Source: Lactuca virosa
Taxonomy: Eukaryota > Streptophyta > Magnoliopsida > Asterales > Asteraceae
Direction of reading: 5' to 3'
DNA: 64,000 bases
Assembly: GCA_928212115.1 (NCBI GenBank)
Contig: CAKMRJ010003334.1
Span: 104,378,843 to 104,442,842 of the forward strand
This document shows, in pieces, positions 34,873-47,429 of this stretch (its first letter is position 1; the number at the start of each line of letters is the position of its first letter). A model generated the notes under the pieces. The model was not told the DNA's origin. It saw only the letters and a list, made by a program, of their open reading frames with translations, and made no database searches. The position numbers and the translations under genes were made by a program.

Positions 34873-35223
34873 TTATTTCCTTTTATTGAAATATAGATAT
34901 ACAGGGTATAGAGTCCCCTCCACCTCGCCTTTTCCATGTCTGCCATCTCCTTGTCCTTTAGAACCTGAACCTCCACCACCACCACCACCTCCTCCTGAAC
35001 CACTACCATAACCATGCCCATATCCTCCACCATATTTTCCGTCTTCATGTCCTTCTGTCACAACTCCCCCTTTTTGGTCTTTAACGGCTACCCTGATGTG
35101 CTCATCGTGGACTTCTTTCTTTTCCAGAAGTTCTCTTGTACCTTGTGTTGTAGTTGTTGTACTCTGGAACACAATTAAAAAGATTGCTACAATTAGAAGA
35201 AAAGATTTATGAACGCTCTCCAT
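34873..35223 (-). CDS. Small secreted glycine-rich protein
   Basis: 116 residues. Residues 1-27 form a signal peptide (short polar start, then FLLIVAIFLIVF) followed by a T-run. A charged middle (about 30-62) leads to a glycine-rich segment (about 64-96) with GYGHGYGSGSGGG and a (G)9 run, then a short basic tail ending YLYFNKRK. This fits plant glycine-rich proteins exported to the wall or apoplast. I chose the ATG at 35223: the in-frame ATG at 35262 falls on the TATA box (minus strand GTATATAAAT, 35261-35270), which should direct initiation only about 30 bases downstream. It converges with the RING gene. A specific function is not known. Confidence 0.75.
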   Translation of the reverse strand: MESVHKSFLLIVAIFLIVFQSTTTTTQGTRELLEKKEVHDEHIRVAVKDQKGGVVTEGHEDGKYGGGYGHGYGSGSGGGGGGGGGSGSKGQGDGRHGKGEVEGTLYPVYLYFNKRK

Positions 35224-35260
35224 TTGTGTGCATGCATGGACTAACCAATGTGGCGACTTC

Positions 35261-35270
35261 ATTTATATAC
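35261..35270 (-). promoter_or_regulatory. TATA box of the glycine-rich protein gene
   Basis: The minus strand reads GTATATAAAT about 40 bases before the chosen ATG. It decides the start between two in-frame ATGs. Confidence 0.6.
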
Positions 35271-35521
35271 TCTACCAGATGAGTGAACAAATCCCCACTT
35301 CTTTAAACCAATTAAATTTACACATCTCTTGAGGGTAATTTATTTACTTTGATTAGAAATAATTCAAGTATTTATTAATTTTTTTTAACAACACGAATCT
35401 CATAAGTTCAGTTTGGGGAAGAAAGATGTTTGTATTGTATAACAATCAATGAAATTCAGAAATTTGTGTTGTGTATATTTAATCTTAAGCATTTATAAGT
35501 ACGAAGACATTCCTCACCAAC

Positions 35522-35738
35522 CAGGGCCGTTCCAAACATATTTTGGGCCCAGGACGAAAGACAAAAATAGGCCCTTAAAATACATAAAAGTCATCAATTT
35601 TTTTATGATAAATCAATAATTGAAAGAAATTACTTATACTATCTTCTAAATATAACAATTTCCATAAAAAATTTGGGCCCCTTTAAAAGATGGGTCCTGG
35701 ACGGTCGCCCTTATCGCCCACCCTATGGGACGGGCCTG
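35522..35738. mobile_element. hAT MITE of 217 bp
   Basis: Ends CAGGGCCGTTCC and GGGACGGGCCTG are near-perfect inverted repeats. A perfect 8-bp duplication TCACCAAC flanks it (35514-35521, 35739-35746). The termini resemble those of the 3.9-kb hAT transposon at 40752-44678 (CAGGGCCGGTCC), so it is probably a non-autonomous relative. Confidence 0.85.
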
Positions 35739-35746
35739 TCACCAAC

Positions 35747-36167
35747 TTGCTGTGTATGCTAAGAATTGTTAAGCACAAGAAAGAGCTTATGTTCAATTCT
35801 GTAACGTCCTAAATTTCAAATCCAAATTTTCTTTTCAACGGTTTTAATAAAGAACCATTTTCAAAAAAATGAAGTACCTATAGTTCTAAAATTCTAAAAA
35901 CATGTCACATGAAAATTATTGCATCAAAACATGAGAAGTACCAGAAGTCTAAGGTGTTGTTTGTTTTTTGTCTGCAGATCTTCTTGGACTCTTCTGTCTG
36001 CGCCGCGCAGACCACGTGCAAACATTAGGCTTTGCAAACTGATTGTTTTTTTTGAAGACTGCAAACCTAAAAAGGTTTGTGTGTCCATTTCTTGGCGCAG
36101 ACGTGAACTAGAGTCTTCAAACCTCTTCAAATATTTTTTCTAGCCCCAAAAAAACACATATATCATA
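35747..36167. other. No gene; LTR scrap and MITE-like sequence
   Basis: TGTAACGTCC near 35801 resembles a gypsy LTR start but nothing follows. From about 35951, GGTGTTGTTTG with subterminal GTCTGCAGATCTTCTTGG and GAAGACTGCAAAC inverted words looks like a small MITE ending near 36155. No target duplication was found. Confidence 0.35.
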
Positions 36168-37460
36168 TCATACTATATTATAAATGAAACATTTTTCCTA
36201 TCACCACATTCATTTGAAACTCTCATGACTTTTCAATTTCTTTCTAATAATAATTATAAGTTGGTTAATAAGATTAAATAAATATCAAATCTAAAGTATA
36301 ATCATATATAAACTAAATTTCAATATTAAAATAATATCTTTACTTCTACTTATAAAGTTATGTTTTTTAACTTTTAACATATTATACTTAATTTATTAGT
36401 TTTAATATATTGTATTATTGTTGGATGCAAACCATTATCATTTTAAAGATACAATTTTGGAACAATTTGTATAAAATATTTAAATTATTAATTTGAATAT
36501 AGCATTACTGGGTCAACTTAAATATAAATTTTAGTTTAAGTTAAACAAGCCAAAAAATATTTTGTAAATAGTTAAAAGTGATTAATTGTAGTGTCTTTCT
36601 AATAATGATTATAAGTTGATCAGTAAGGTTAAATAAATATCAAACCTAAAGTGTAATCATAAATATACTAAATTTCAATTTTAAAATAATATATTTACTT
36701 CTACTTATAAAGTTATGTCTTTAACTTTTAACATATTATACTTAATTTATTAGATTTAATATGTTGTTGTATGTAAACCATTATCAGTTTAAAGTTACAA
36801 CTTTTGAACAGTTTGGACAAAATACTTAAAGTGTTAATTTAAATATAACATTACAATGTCAACTTAAATATAAATTTCAGTTCCACTTAAAAAGCCAAAG
36901 AATATTTTGTAAATAGTTAAAAGTGATAAATTGTAGTGATAAATGTAAAAACTAAATTGTAATCTCAATTTAACTAAAATATTTCCTAAAAATATTTTTA
37001 TAATCGTTAAAATTTTCAAATAAGTAGCTTAAAATAACTTATAATAACAATAGTTAAAAATAACTCTATATAAATTATTATATTGCTACCTTTAAAATCA
37101 AAAAACAATGTTTGATGTTTTTAATAATTATAATGATAGAAATTAAAACATTAAGCAAATAAATTTTAAAAAATTAATTAACAATAACAACAACCATAAA
37201 TAACATTAAACCATATATTATATTTAATTTTATTCATGTATACCTCGCGGATAGAAGTCATTCAAACGATTGAGATTATGCAGTTATAATAAAATGTATA
37301 TATTATCATATAATTCAAAATAACCAATATATTATATCAATTTAGTATACAAATTATTATATCAAATTTAACAACGTTATTGCTCTATTTAAAAAAACAT
37401 ATATTTGTAAAGACTTCAACTATATAGGTGTTTCTACGCAACGCGTGGACATTCGCCTAG
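36168..37460 (+). mobile_element. Non-autonomous Helitron candidate
   Basis: It begins TCATACTATATTATAAATG after an A and ends CGCCTAG before a T, the A/T insertion rule of Helitrons. Twelve bases before the CTAG end is a hairpin with stems CTACGC and GCGTGG around AAC (37434-37448). It makes no target duplication. The interior is A/T-rich with no Rep/helicase frame and contains a 355-bp tandem duplication. Confidence 0.6.
36240..36940. repeat. Tandem duplication, about 2 x 355 bp, inside the Helitron
   Basis: CTTTCTAATAATAATTATAAG at 36240 recurs with small changes at 36595. The two units stay aligned, including TACTTCTACTTATAAAG and GTAAATAGTTAAAAGTGAT, to about 36938. Divergence is moderate by eye. 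Confidence 0.85.
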
Positions 37461-37961
37461 TCTTTGTAATAAAGTTAACACATATATCTTTGTAAGAAAG
37501 TTAATACATCTTATTCCAACTTTATCTATTATAAACAATTTTTAATAAAAAAAGTTACAATACTTAAAGAAAAAATGTTTGACGACACAATCATGACCTT
37601 TGTAACAAATTTATAAATAAAAATTTAATTACAATAATGGTCATTGGAGCTGTTTATATAAATATGAAAAAAAATCATAATATTGTCTTATATTTTTTGT
37701 GACAAATTTTATAAAACATTATTTAATGTAATATCATTCATTTCTTGGGAAAAAATATTTATGCTCAGTTTTTAATTGATTTAATTGAAAAAGTAAAATG
37801 AAAACTTTGAAACTTTTCATTTAAAATCAAAGCTTATTTCCATCCATTTTATGTGTTAAATTCTTTTATCCCTAATTACAATGTTTAGGTATAACTTTGC
37901 GACTAAAGTTTGTTGTTTTTAATCAAATATATACGTTAATTCGTACCATTTTATTTTCACT
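37461..37961. other. Intergenic, no feature seen
   Basis: A/T-rich sequence with no coding frame or repeat boundary. Confidence 0.5.
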
Positions 37962-38010
37962 TATAACGTCCCAAACTCATAGAAAAATTTTCATTTTTAA
38001 ATAGGAAAAC

Positions 38011-38081
<71 letters not shown>

Positions 38082-39221
38082 TGTGTGTGTGTTTAACGTA
38101 GCCGAGAATTTGGGCAGAGTAACACTAGGTACTAAACTTATCCAAAGGTGGCTCTAATAACGAGTTTCAGCGTTTCCTGACAACTGGCCAGCGTGACAAC
38201 TAGGTATGATCTTATCTATCATAGTGGTTCAACATAACAACTAGACATAATATTAGCTAAAGAGTTTGAGCATAGTTACTACCGAGCATAATATTATCCT
38301 AATGCTATGGGCATAATTATCTAACTATAATTAGCGATAACTATGTAAAGTTGTATTTTAGACATGTATTCCCCCCTAAAAAGAGTTGAAAATGGGGCCT
38401 TGAACTCACCTGTGAGTTTGAAAAAGTTGGTGTAGGGTAGAAACCACAAGTTAGCACTTCGATAGGCGATCGGGGCGATAGCAAACAAGGCGTTTTTAGA
38501 GAGAGAATCGAGAATGGGAGAGAAAAATGAACCGTCGAGACCTGCTATTTATAGCAGATTTGGAGTGTGCGCCGTGCAAACCGTATGATCGTGCCACATG
38601 TCCTCGTCTCAGTGTGCCATGTCATCTCGTATATCGACGCTAGCGGGTGTCAGTGCGTGCGGTGCACTGCTTGCAAGCGTGCGTGACGGTAAAAATTCAA
38701 CTTTGAAATTCCGTAACTCTCGTATACGAACTCCGTTCTCAACGACTCTTATATATTCGTGTAGGTATCGTCATTCTCTACAACTTCATTTTGGTCGTTT
38801 TGTCTAGTTTTGACTTTCATTTTTCGACGTGTTTTTATTACCGTTATAATCTTATAAAAATCATAAATCTCAAACGTGATGTCCGTTTTAGGTGTTCCTT
38901 GCCTCATAATTGTAGTGGTGTTAATCATGACGACGAATGCGGAATATGAAATGATTTAGTGAATCATACAAGAATCATGAACACGAAGAACACAATAGTA
39001 AATAAATCTGGGTTTAGCTCTCATTAGTTCAAGTGAGTATTATAAAGTGGGTCTTGTAATATTTCTCTCACTAGACTAATCTCTCACAAGTTCTTACATA
39101 AAATGAGTGTCACTCACTTCCTTATAAAGGAAAGACAACTCATTACACACACACACACACAAAAGAGTAAGCACACTAGAAGCATCCAAGTGTGACTTTG
39201 CACCCTAACATTCTCCCCCTC

Positions 39222-40743
39222 AAAGTTAGGATTGGATGTCCCGACTTCTTTATCCAACGAGCTCCAAGCGATAAGACCCAACTCCCCGTTGAATTGACTT
39301 CGGTCTTCAAACGTCGCTTTGAAATGAAGTAACTCGAATAGCCATTTCATATTTCTCTCCCTTTTTATAATCAACAAATAATTATAAAACAAAAAGGGTA
39401 TGAGAAACGCCAGATGAATGCACCATGAGAAACGCCCTCTCGATGTATGTAAAAAAAAACATACCGCGAAAATCTTGCACGAAAAACAATCACGAAAAAG
39501 TCATGAAAAATTTCCAAATTTGTGAAAATTTTCGATTTTTGGGTGAGAGTTGCAAGAATTTCGAAAATCCAGGTAAAAATTGCCAATATCAGAATTCTGT
39601 AGAGACCCGTTGCGCCAAAACAACCTAAGATGCGAAACTTTACCCCAATTGAGAAACTGGGCATAAATTGTTAATTCGCATTAACTACAGGGACATGTTT
39701 CAAAAGTATTCCATTTTTTCAGAATTTTTAGCCCAATTTCGAAACTGGGTAAATTCTGCCAATACTTCGAAACTTCAGGGATTCGAAATTAAAATCCTGC
39801 ATTCTTCACAGATTTTGTTCCCATTACGAATTTGGGTGAAAATTGCCAAGTTGCTGAAAGATGAGGGATTCAAATCGAAATTGTCATGTTTATCTTCCCC
39901 AATTCGATACCAGGAAGCGAACAGTCGACTCCATCATTCGACTCCAATACACAATCGACATCTTTAATTTGATGCCCTATAAGAGACCCTCGACCTCGAT
40001 GCCATGTAAGGACCCTCGACATCGATATCATGTACGGACCCTCGACATCGATGTTCAATTGACCCATTTCGAACCTTCAAGATCAAACCTTCGATTCAAC
40101 ATCCCAATTCCAATTCTTTGAAATCAAGCGTTCCAAGCCGAGACTCCCATTTCGAACCGTCAAAATTGAACCTTCCAAGTCGAGACTCCCATTTTGAAGC
40201 TCGATACTCGACTCTTACTTGTCCCAGTCGACTTCAAAATCAACACTCGACATCAAAGTTGTAATGACTTCATAGCTTTCGATTCCTAACCCAAATAATC
40301 GATCGTTCGACCCTGAATCACGAATCCAAATTCAAGGCATTCGACTCCAAGGTAATCAACAGCAACATCAATATCGATTACGAACATTCAACCAGTCGAC
40401 TTAATTCCAATATTTGCTATTAGCCATCGATTCGAAATTAAATCATTGTATTTGATTTCAATTTTCGATACCTAGCATTCTCAATCCAAAACGACTTCTG
40501 TACTTGACTCCAAGCCTTCGTTCTCCATTAACTGACATCAAAATAGATACCAGATAAAGAACGTCGACATAACCATCGATACTGTATAAGCCTTCGATTT
40601 CCAATCCTTCAACCATTCAATATCCAACACATGATTCGAACAAACAGCCTTCACTTTCAGTAAATGACTCTCGACATCAGGTAAGGACCTCGATTCCTAT
40701 TCGTTCCATTCCATAAGCATTCAATAACCCAAGAAACCCACTC
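39222..40743. other. Internal non-coding region of H, rich in TCGA words
   Basis: No frame is credible. TCGA occurs very often (CTCGACATCGAT, ATTCGACTCC). A 26-base unit beginning GACCCTCGACATCGAT is repeated about 2.5 times at 39985-40055. Confidence 0.6.
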
Positions 40744-40751
40744 GACTTAAC

Positions 40752-43700
40752 CAGGGCCGGTCCATTGATTTTCAATGCCCAGACAAGATTCTAAATTATG
40801 CCTTTATTTATAAAAATAGCAAAAATAAAATAAATTTTATAGTCAAACCAAAACAAGGTTATACAAACTAAAACATACATAAAATTCATCTAAAACGATA
40901 CCTCATTGCATTTTTTGAAGCAAAAACATATATTATTTTATCATAATCAAGATTTTGTAGGAATTGACTTTCAATACTCAAAATTGGTAATCCATTTAAT
41001 CTTTCTTGAGTAATGGTACTTCGAAGATATGATTTCAATAACTTCAATTTCGAAAAACTTCTTTCCGCGGAAGCAACCGTGACTGGTACCGTCAACAAAA
41101 TCCTATATGCCACCAACACATTGGGAAACATGTCCATTTCCTTTGCAAACTCCATAATTTGAATAGTTGTCCAAGGAAGTTCACCTTTGTATGCTTCATC
41201 CGGCAACATTTCCTGCAAAACTTGTAACTCAATAAATAAATCTTTTTCCATCAATATCAAGGTCCTCACCATTTGTCAAACCAGTTTCAAGTTTCTTATA
41301 ATATTTTTTTAATTCATCATCAAATAAAGATTTTAACTTTAAACCATCAAACAAAAATCCAAAAATAGATTCAAAATGTTGCATTTGCTCAAATCTACTT
41401 CTCAATTGAGTTAGAGCCATATCTACTATAATAAAATAATCAGTTCTAAAATTTTCTTGAGATGATTGTTGTTCTCTTTCGGTATTTGGAACTTCATCAA
41501 ATTGTTTTTTCTACTATAAACACGTTTGATAGGAAATTTTGGTTCAACTCCAATATTTTATGCTATGTCTTTAGCCTCATTAATAGCAGAGTCAAACCTA
41601 TTTTCCCTATATTTTTCAAAATAGTTAACTAATTCCTCTAAGTTTTTTATTGCAACATCAAGAATAATATATTTGGATTGTAATTTTTTACTTACCAAAT
41701 TAATTCTAAATAAAATTTCATGCCATATCACTAAACTTAAAATAAATTCAAAATTAGAAAATTCACCCTTTACTAGTGATTCCGCATCTCTACAAACCTT
41801 ACCATCATCACTCACTTGAGCTAATTTTGTTAATGCTTCTTTTATTTGAAAAAGTTGAGTTTTTATTGCTTTAACACTTTCAATGTGACTTTCCCAACGA
41901 GTAGTAGACAATGATTTTAGGGTTAATTCATCAACATGATCAAGTAAAACACTCCATCTATGTGTGGAGCTAGAAAAAACATTATATATTGTTTGACACG
42001 TACCAAAAAAAGTTTTAGCTTTATGACAAGAATTTGCCATATCACACAAAACTAAGTTTAAACTATGACATCCACAAGGCATATAAAAAGCTCTTGAGTT
42101 TAAATCAAGCAATCTTTTTTGTACACCTTGATGTTTGCCTTTCATATTTGCTCCATTATCATATCCTTGTCCTCGGATACAATTAATATCCAAGTCAAGG
42201 GATTTTAAAGCATTTTGTAAAACATTAAAAAGTCCTAAACCAGATGTATCTTCTACAATTAAAAACTCTGAAAAAAACTCTTCAACTTTTATTGGAACAC
42301 TTGCAACATCAACACATCTAATAATCAAAGTCATTTGCTTTTTACGACTTGCATCCAGAGTGCAATCTAGAATTATCGAAAAATATTTAGAATTTTTTAT
42401 TTTTTAATAATTGCATTTTTACTTCGGATGCCAACATTTCAATTAATTCATTTTGAATTTTATGACTAAGGTAATGAAAGTGACTTTTTTTTATCTTGAA
42501 TAAGTTGAAAATGGTGTTTCATTACAGGATCAAACTCAACAATCATTTGAAGTACACCTAAAAAGTTACCATTAGATTTCTCATATATGTTTTCTTTAGT
42601 TCCACGAAAAGCCAAGTTATATTCAGCTAAACATTTTACAACAACAATAATTCTTATAAAAACTTCTTTCCAATGTTGAGTATCTTTTTTTATTCTTTCT
42701 TGTAACTCTTTATCAATTGTTTCATTTTTCCTTAACCTAAGTCGTGTTCGTGTCCAAGTTTTTAAATTAATCACGTGTTCAGAACTATGTGCATGTTCAT
42801 TCAATTTTCACTAAGATGTTTCCAATCATTAATTCCTTCGGTTGCCAAATTACTTCTAGATCGAGCTGTTTTAAATAACTTACAACAAAAACAAAACACT
42901 TTATCAAGTTCTTTCGAATACACCAACCACTTTCTATCATAAGAGTCACCGTTCCTTAATTTACGAACATAAAATTCACAAGAAAAATGTCTACCTAGTG
43001 TATCTTTTGGAAAAAAAATTGTTATTTTCAATTTCCCTAATAGGCCATTTTTCTACAAGCAAATCTTTCATTTTTAAATCTAACTTATCCCATACTCTTG
43101 GATCAAAAATATTAATATCACTAGATTTATCAACAAAATCATTATTTTCATGATCATTAGAATTTTCAATATGTTCATTAGAAGTTTCAATTGGACCTTT
43201 AGAATTATCAACAAAATCATTAGTTTCAACATCATTGAAATTTTCATCATTATTTTCACTTCTAACAAAATACTTATTTAAAGATCCTTGTAATTTATTA
43301 GTAAGATCTTGTTCTCTTTGTTTTCATTTTCTATTTTGAGCACTAGATGGTTGTTTTCTAGGAAACATATATAAACTTCACAAAAAAAAAAAAATTAAAA
43401 GTCAAAAGATGTATTAACAACAAAGAAGGATACAACCTGAAGTTAGCAATCCGTATCCACAACTTGAAGTTATCAGTCCGTATCCATAACTTGAAGTTAA
43501 CAATCCGTATCCACAACCTAAACAAAAAAAATAGTATCCTTTAGATTTTCAGAAATTAATCTAACAACATATTATTTAAAAATCAAAAACACATAACTTT
43601 TTCAACATCATAATTTACATATCAAAATTTAATTCCTGATTATATACAACAAATTATTTAGAATTCAAAAAACCATATCGTTATTCAGAAAAAAATACAT

Positions 43701-44678
43701 CAATTTTTTAATATAAGAATTTCGAAATCATCATTTACATATCAGACTTTCAAAAATCAGAATTAAAAAAACTAATCACTTTAGCAGACTATATACATGC
43801 AGTCATTCAGAATCAAAAAAATCAAAATAAGAATTCACATAACAGATTTCAGATTATATAAAAAAAATCAAAGTTACTTTGATCATAAATTAGAGCAGTT
43901 ACATGAAATAGAAGAAAAAAAATTACCTAGAAAATTAATGAAGCTTAGTGTAGTTCAGGATCAACAAGACTGCAACCTTGATCGAAATTTCACTTCTCCA
44001 GGCAGTAAGCTATATAAGAAAACTGAAATTTCATAAATTTTAACCAGTAATCACTATTAGATTTTCGAAACTTCAAGTAGGTTATGCAAGAAATTTGAAA
44101 TAATAGTAAAAACTTACTGGATTACAAGATTAGGACTTCAGGAGGACGAATTCAATCAATCACAATATCGCACCTTTGAATCTTCACTTTAACACAATAG
44201 ATTTACAGCAACAGATAAACTATTACAGATTTAGAGTAGTAGAGGTCGATTCAGAAATAAAGAACATGGGAGAAGCTATCGAGAGAAAGGGCGAGAGAAG
44301 GCTGAAGGCTGAAAGGGACGAGAGACGATGAGCGATCGATAGAGCCGTAGAGGAGATGATTTTAAATTCTAATCGAGTAATCGTCAACGATCCATATCCA
44401 TTCTCTAGAAGGGACGCCTCGTGTTCTTCATCTTCAATTATTAGGCGTGTGTTTTAGATCGAAGAGTCACCATGCATCCATGCGAAATTGATAGTTGGTG
44501 CTAATTAGGTCTCCATCGGTTGCTGCCCCTGACGTCTTCACATGGGTTTTACTGGACTAACCAAATAGATGTGGCCCAATATACAATAATACCTATAACA
44601 AGCTTTAAAAATTGATGCCCACTACAATTTGATGCCCTGGGCCGTGGCCCAGCTCGCCCTAGGCTTGGGCCGACACTG
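40752..44678 (-). mobile_element. hAT DNA transposon inside H (3.9 kb)
   Basis: Ends CAGGGCCGGTCC and, inward from the right, CAGTGTCGGCCC. 8-bp duplications GACTTAAC (40744-40751) and GACTTGAC (44679-44686) differ at one base. It encodes a broken transposase on the minus strand. Three copies of a unit with CAATCCGTATCCA or CAGTCCGTATCCA stand upstream of the coding region (43438-43521). Confidence 0.9.
40886..43368 (-). pseudogene. hAT transposase, TTF zinc-finger (ZMYM1-like) type, broken
   Basis: From an ATG at 43368 (MFPRKQPSSAQNRK, then an in-frame TGA) the pieces are, in order: linker; TTF-type zinc finger with FCFCCKLFK (about 42801-43031); DUF4371-like region (42466-42804); catalytic part with RGQGYDNGANMKG, CGCHSLNLVLCD and STRWESH (41558-42334); helical insert (41229-41420); and C-terminal dimerisation domain with ASAERSFSKLKLLKSYLRS (40886-41272). 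At least one stop and three frame changes separate these, so it cannot make one protein. The acidic catalytic residues in the DNG segment and the dimerisation motif are still readable, which suggests moderate age. Neighbouring ends and duplications confirm the family. Confidence 0.85.
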
Positions 44679-44686
44679 GACTTGAC

Positions 44687-45352
44687 CAAAGCGAATGAAG
44701 ACCAATTCGAAATCCAATTTCATCAGTCGAAATCAAATTCGATCCATACCATCGAAATTAATTTTGGTTCTAACTTCTCTTGATTCGAACTAAGAACCGA
44801 TACCCCACACATCAAAACCAACTCCTTTTCCTGTAGACTCGAATACTCATTATACAAGGCAAATTCGATTTTAACCGTAACTCATTTTCAATTTGATTCC
44901 ACGATACTAACAATAACATCAGTCAAACTCGCTTCTCCTGTCCATGTTCGATTTCAAGTCATTCGATTCCTAAACAAAGACATTCGACTATCAAATCATT
45001 CGTGAATGAATCTTCTGTAAACAACTTTTGACTTGATGTGAAAATCGATTAAAATGAGTTAAAGAGATATATGGGCTTCGAAGTCAGATGAACAGTAAAG
45101 GATTTTAGGTTGGGCTCGATGTGATCAAAGAACAATAACAACATGAAATTTGGGCTTAAAATGATCGATGAACAGTAAATTTCAAAATATTGAAAAAAAG
45201 CATTGATTTCGAAATTAAAAAAAATGAGATAATGATTTTGATTTTTGGATTGATCTAAACAAAAAACAATTGGGTCAACAATGGGGTTGAAACGAATCAG
45301 ATCCAATGAGTCAAGATGATCAAAAATGAAAAATGCAAAACACAAATCGAAA
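44687..45352. other. Internal non-coding region of H, right of the hAT
   Basis: The same TCGA-rich style as 39222-40743, continuing the region interrupted by the hAT. A 127-codon frame at 45049-45432 lacks family features. Confidence 0.5.
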
Positions 45353-46308
45353 TCATGAACGTTTTGGAATCCATTTGAGAATTTGAGATACCTTTTTGAC
45401 GATTCTTTTTCCGTTTGCAACACACGAATCAATCATTGATGTTTTTGGTTCTTTTGTTGGAACAAGAAAATCACCAAATTTAACATTGTACCAACCCCGA
45501 TACATGTTGTACAACTCGTTCTTCGTGTTCTTCAACGATCTAACACCATCTTCATAAGAACCATCAACACTTTTGAGTTTTGAATTCAAATTCATTGCAA
45601 CACTTGGAGATTGTTGCTTTGGAACCCAAATTTGCTTCATGGATTTCGGCTTCACAACAACATTTGAAGATTTTTGTGAATAAACCCATTTGTTCTTATT
45701 TTTGATCTTTTTTTTTTCTTTCTCATCTTTTTGCATCTTGAATATTTGAATTCAAGAACAACTTCATTCTTGACAACCTCAACTTTGCAAGTTTGAATCA
45801 AATATTTTGGAGTTTGATATTTGTGAATTTCTTGGATTGATGGCTTTCGATAAGGAATCATTCCTTCAAACGAATCACAAGAACACAAAATATTATCGGT
45901 TTGAATTCCAATTGAGCAAAAAACTTTTTCATCTTCATGAGAATCAACTTGAATCTTCTTATCATGAACTTCAAGAACATCAAGAACATCACATTGAATT
46001 CCATAGTCTTGAACTTCAACAAAATTAAGAGCAAGAAGATCATTTGGGTCTTCAATAAGAGAAACATATTCCTTATCGAATAATTCTCTTTCTTTTCCTT
46101 CCTTTTGATTAGCGCTCCAAGATAACATGTTCATGGTAATTTGAATCAAACAATCAATCTTCGAAAGTGGTTGAAATATCAATATTCCATGATCATCCTT
46201 CAAACCTCCATAAGAAACCAAAGTTTCCCATGAAATCAAGCCACCTTTCAACAATAAACCATATAATTGATTTTCATTGACTTTGTATTTGACATCTTCG
46301 ATGATCAC
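45353..46308 (-). pseudogene. Broken frame of unknown product in element H
   Basis: Two overlapping minus-strand frames (46308-45652, 218 codons; 45736-45353, 127 codons), probably one frame with a break near the KKKKK run at about 45700. Features: hydrophilic, acidic first half; DCLIQITMNMLSW; cysteine pair CSC; a lysine-rich stretch (RCKKMRKKKKRSK); then KQIWVPKQQSP, a phrase recalling the region near the copia Gag end. It sits about 200 bases from the primer site, where gag belongs. I do not recognise the family. It may be a diverged Gag or a captured host fragment. Confidence 0.45.
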
Positions 46309-47429
46309 AATCCAAGAATCATAACATAATTACACCATCTTTGATCAATAGATAAGATCTCGAATTATGAATCATATCAAGGAACAATTCGATTTCTAGA
46401 ATCCAAAAACTCTCTAAAACACGAAGATCAAATAGCAATGAAGAATCACCAAATCAAAAATGTCATCATGGATCAATTCTTGAGAGATTCAAGAACACCT
46501 GCTCTGATACCAATTGTAGTGGTGTTAATCATGATGACGAATGTGGAATATGAAATGATTTAGTGAATCATACAAGAATCATGAACACGAAGAACACAAG
46601 AGTAAATAAATCTGGGTTTAGCTCTCATTAGTTCAAGTGAGTATTACAAAGTGGGTCTTGCAATATTTCTCTCACTAGACTAATCTCTCACAAGTTCTTA
46701 CATAAAATGAGTGTCACTCACTTCCTTATAAAGGAAAGACAACTCATTACACACACACACAAAGAGTAAGCACACAAGAAGCATCCAAGCGTGACTTTGC
46801 ACCATAACAATAATTCCTACTTTAACTAGTACTACGGTTGTCTAGTTGGTGACTTTCTCCAAAAGTCAACCAATATCCTTGTGGTTTTCGTTGTTGTAAC
46901 TTTTTAATTACGGTAGTTGTTCTTTTACCATAATTGTCATATCTCGTTCATACTGTGTCAGATTCTCACGAAATTTATATTTCTGGAATCGTGGTAGCTT
47001 AAGGAGTCTAATTATGTTAACCTTCCCTCAAAGTGACGTGAATTTTTGCGCACTTATTTTTTAGCCTAAAGGTTGACGTAATTAAGGGTGAAAATTTTGA
47101 ATATATTAAAATATATCGGGTGGTTACAAGGTTGTCCTTATTACATTCTGTAACGTCCCAAAAATAAGACCCGAATTTTTTTGATTTTTAGATTAATAAA
47201 ATAGTAAACCATATCATTGTCATAAAACCAAAATAAACAAACTGTATCAATACATGATCAATCATCAGAGTAAATCACAAAATACGGAAACATGTGGTGT
47301 GTGCTCTGCAATCATCCCGGGCTCTTCCCTTTGGAACCAGAAGCACCTGAAACATAAACTGAAAACCGTAAGCATAAAGCTTAGTGAGTTCCCCAACATA
47401 CCATATACCATACATAAATAAAAACATAA

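Larger units (their letters stand above)
38911..46809 (-). mobile_element. Non-autonomous LTR retrotransposon H
   Basis: LTRs of 300 and 295 bp (38911-39210, 46515-46809) run TGTAGTGGTG...CTAACA or ATAACA and differ at about eight positions plus a CA-repeat length. A perfect 5-bp duplication ATAAT flanks it (38906-38910, 46810-46814). The primer site TGGTATCAGAGC (46501-46512 minus) and polypurine tract GAGGGGGAGAA (39211-39221 minus) show minus orientation. Excluding the nested hAT, the internal region is about 3.4 kb with one broken unknown frame and no recognisable protease, RT or integrase. It must have been moved by another element's enzymes. Confidence 0.85.
37962..47128 (-). mobile_element. 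Old gypsy-type LTR (I), split by element H
   Basis: On the minus strand it starts TGTAACCACCCG (from 47128) and ends TTTGGGACGTTATA (37962), the last G of the usual TTACA altered. Without H it is about 1.26 kb. A minus-strand TATA box (GCTATAAATAGCAGG, near 38541-38555) is visible, and upstream of it words shared with other gypsy LTRs (minus GAACGGAGTTCG). No flanking duplication was found. An (AT)n tract (about 38016-38078) has expanded inside. Confidence 0.6.

Noticed and set aside
34748..35011. Plus-strand proline-rich frame
   Set aside because: It is the antisense shadow of the glycine codons of the minus-strand glycine-rich protein, which has a signal peptide and a TATA box.
39371..40121. 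Frames of 86-99 codons
   Set aside because: Overlapping frames on both strands of the TCGA-rich interior of element H. No domain features and no consistent frame.
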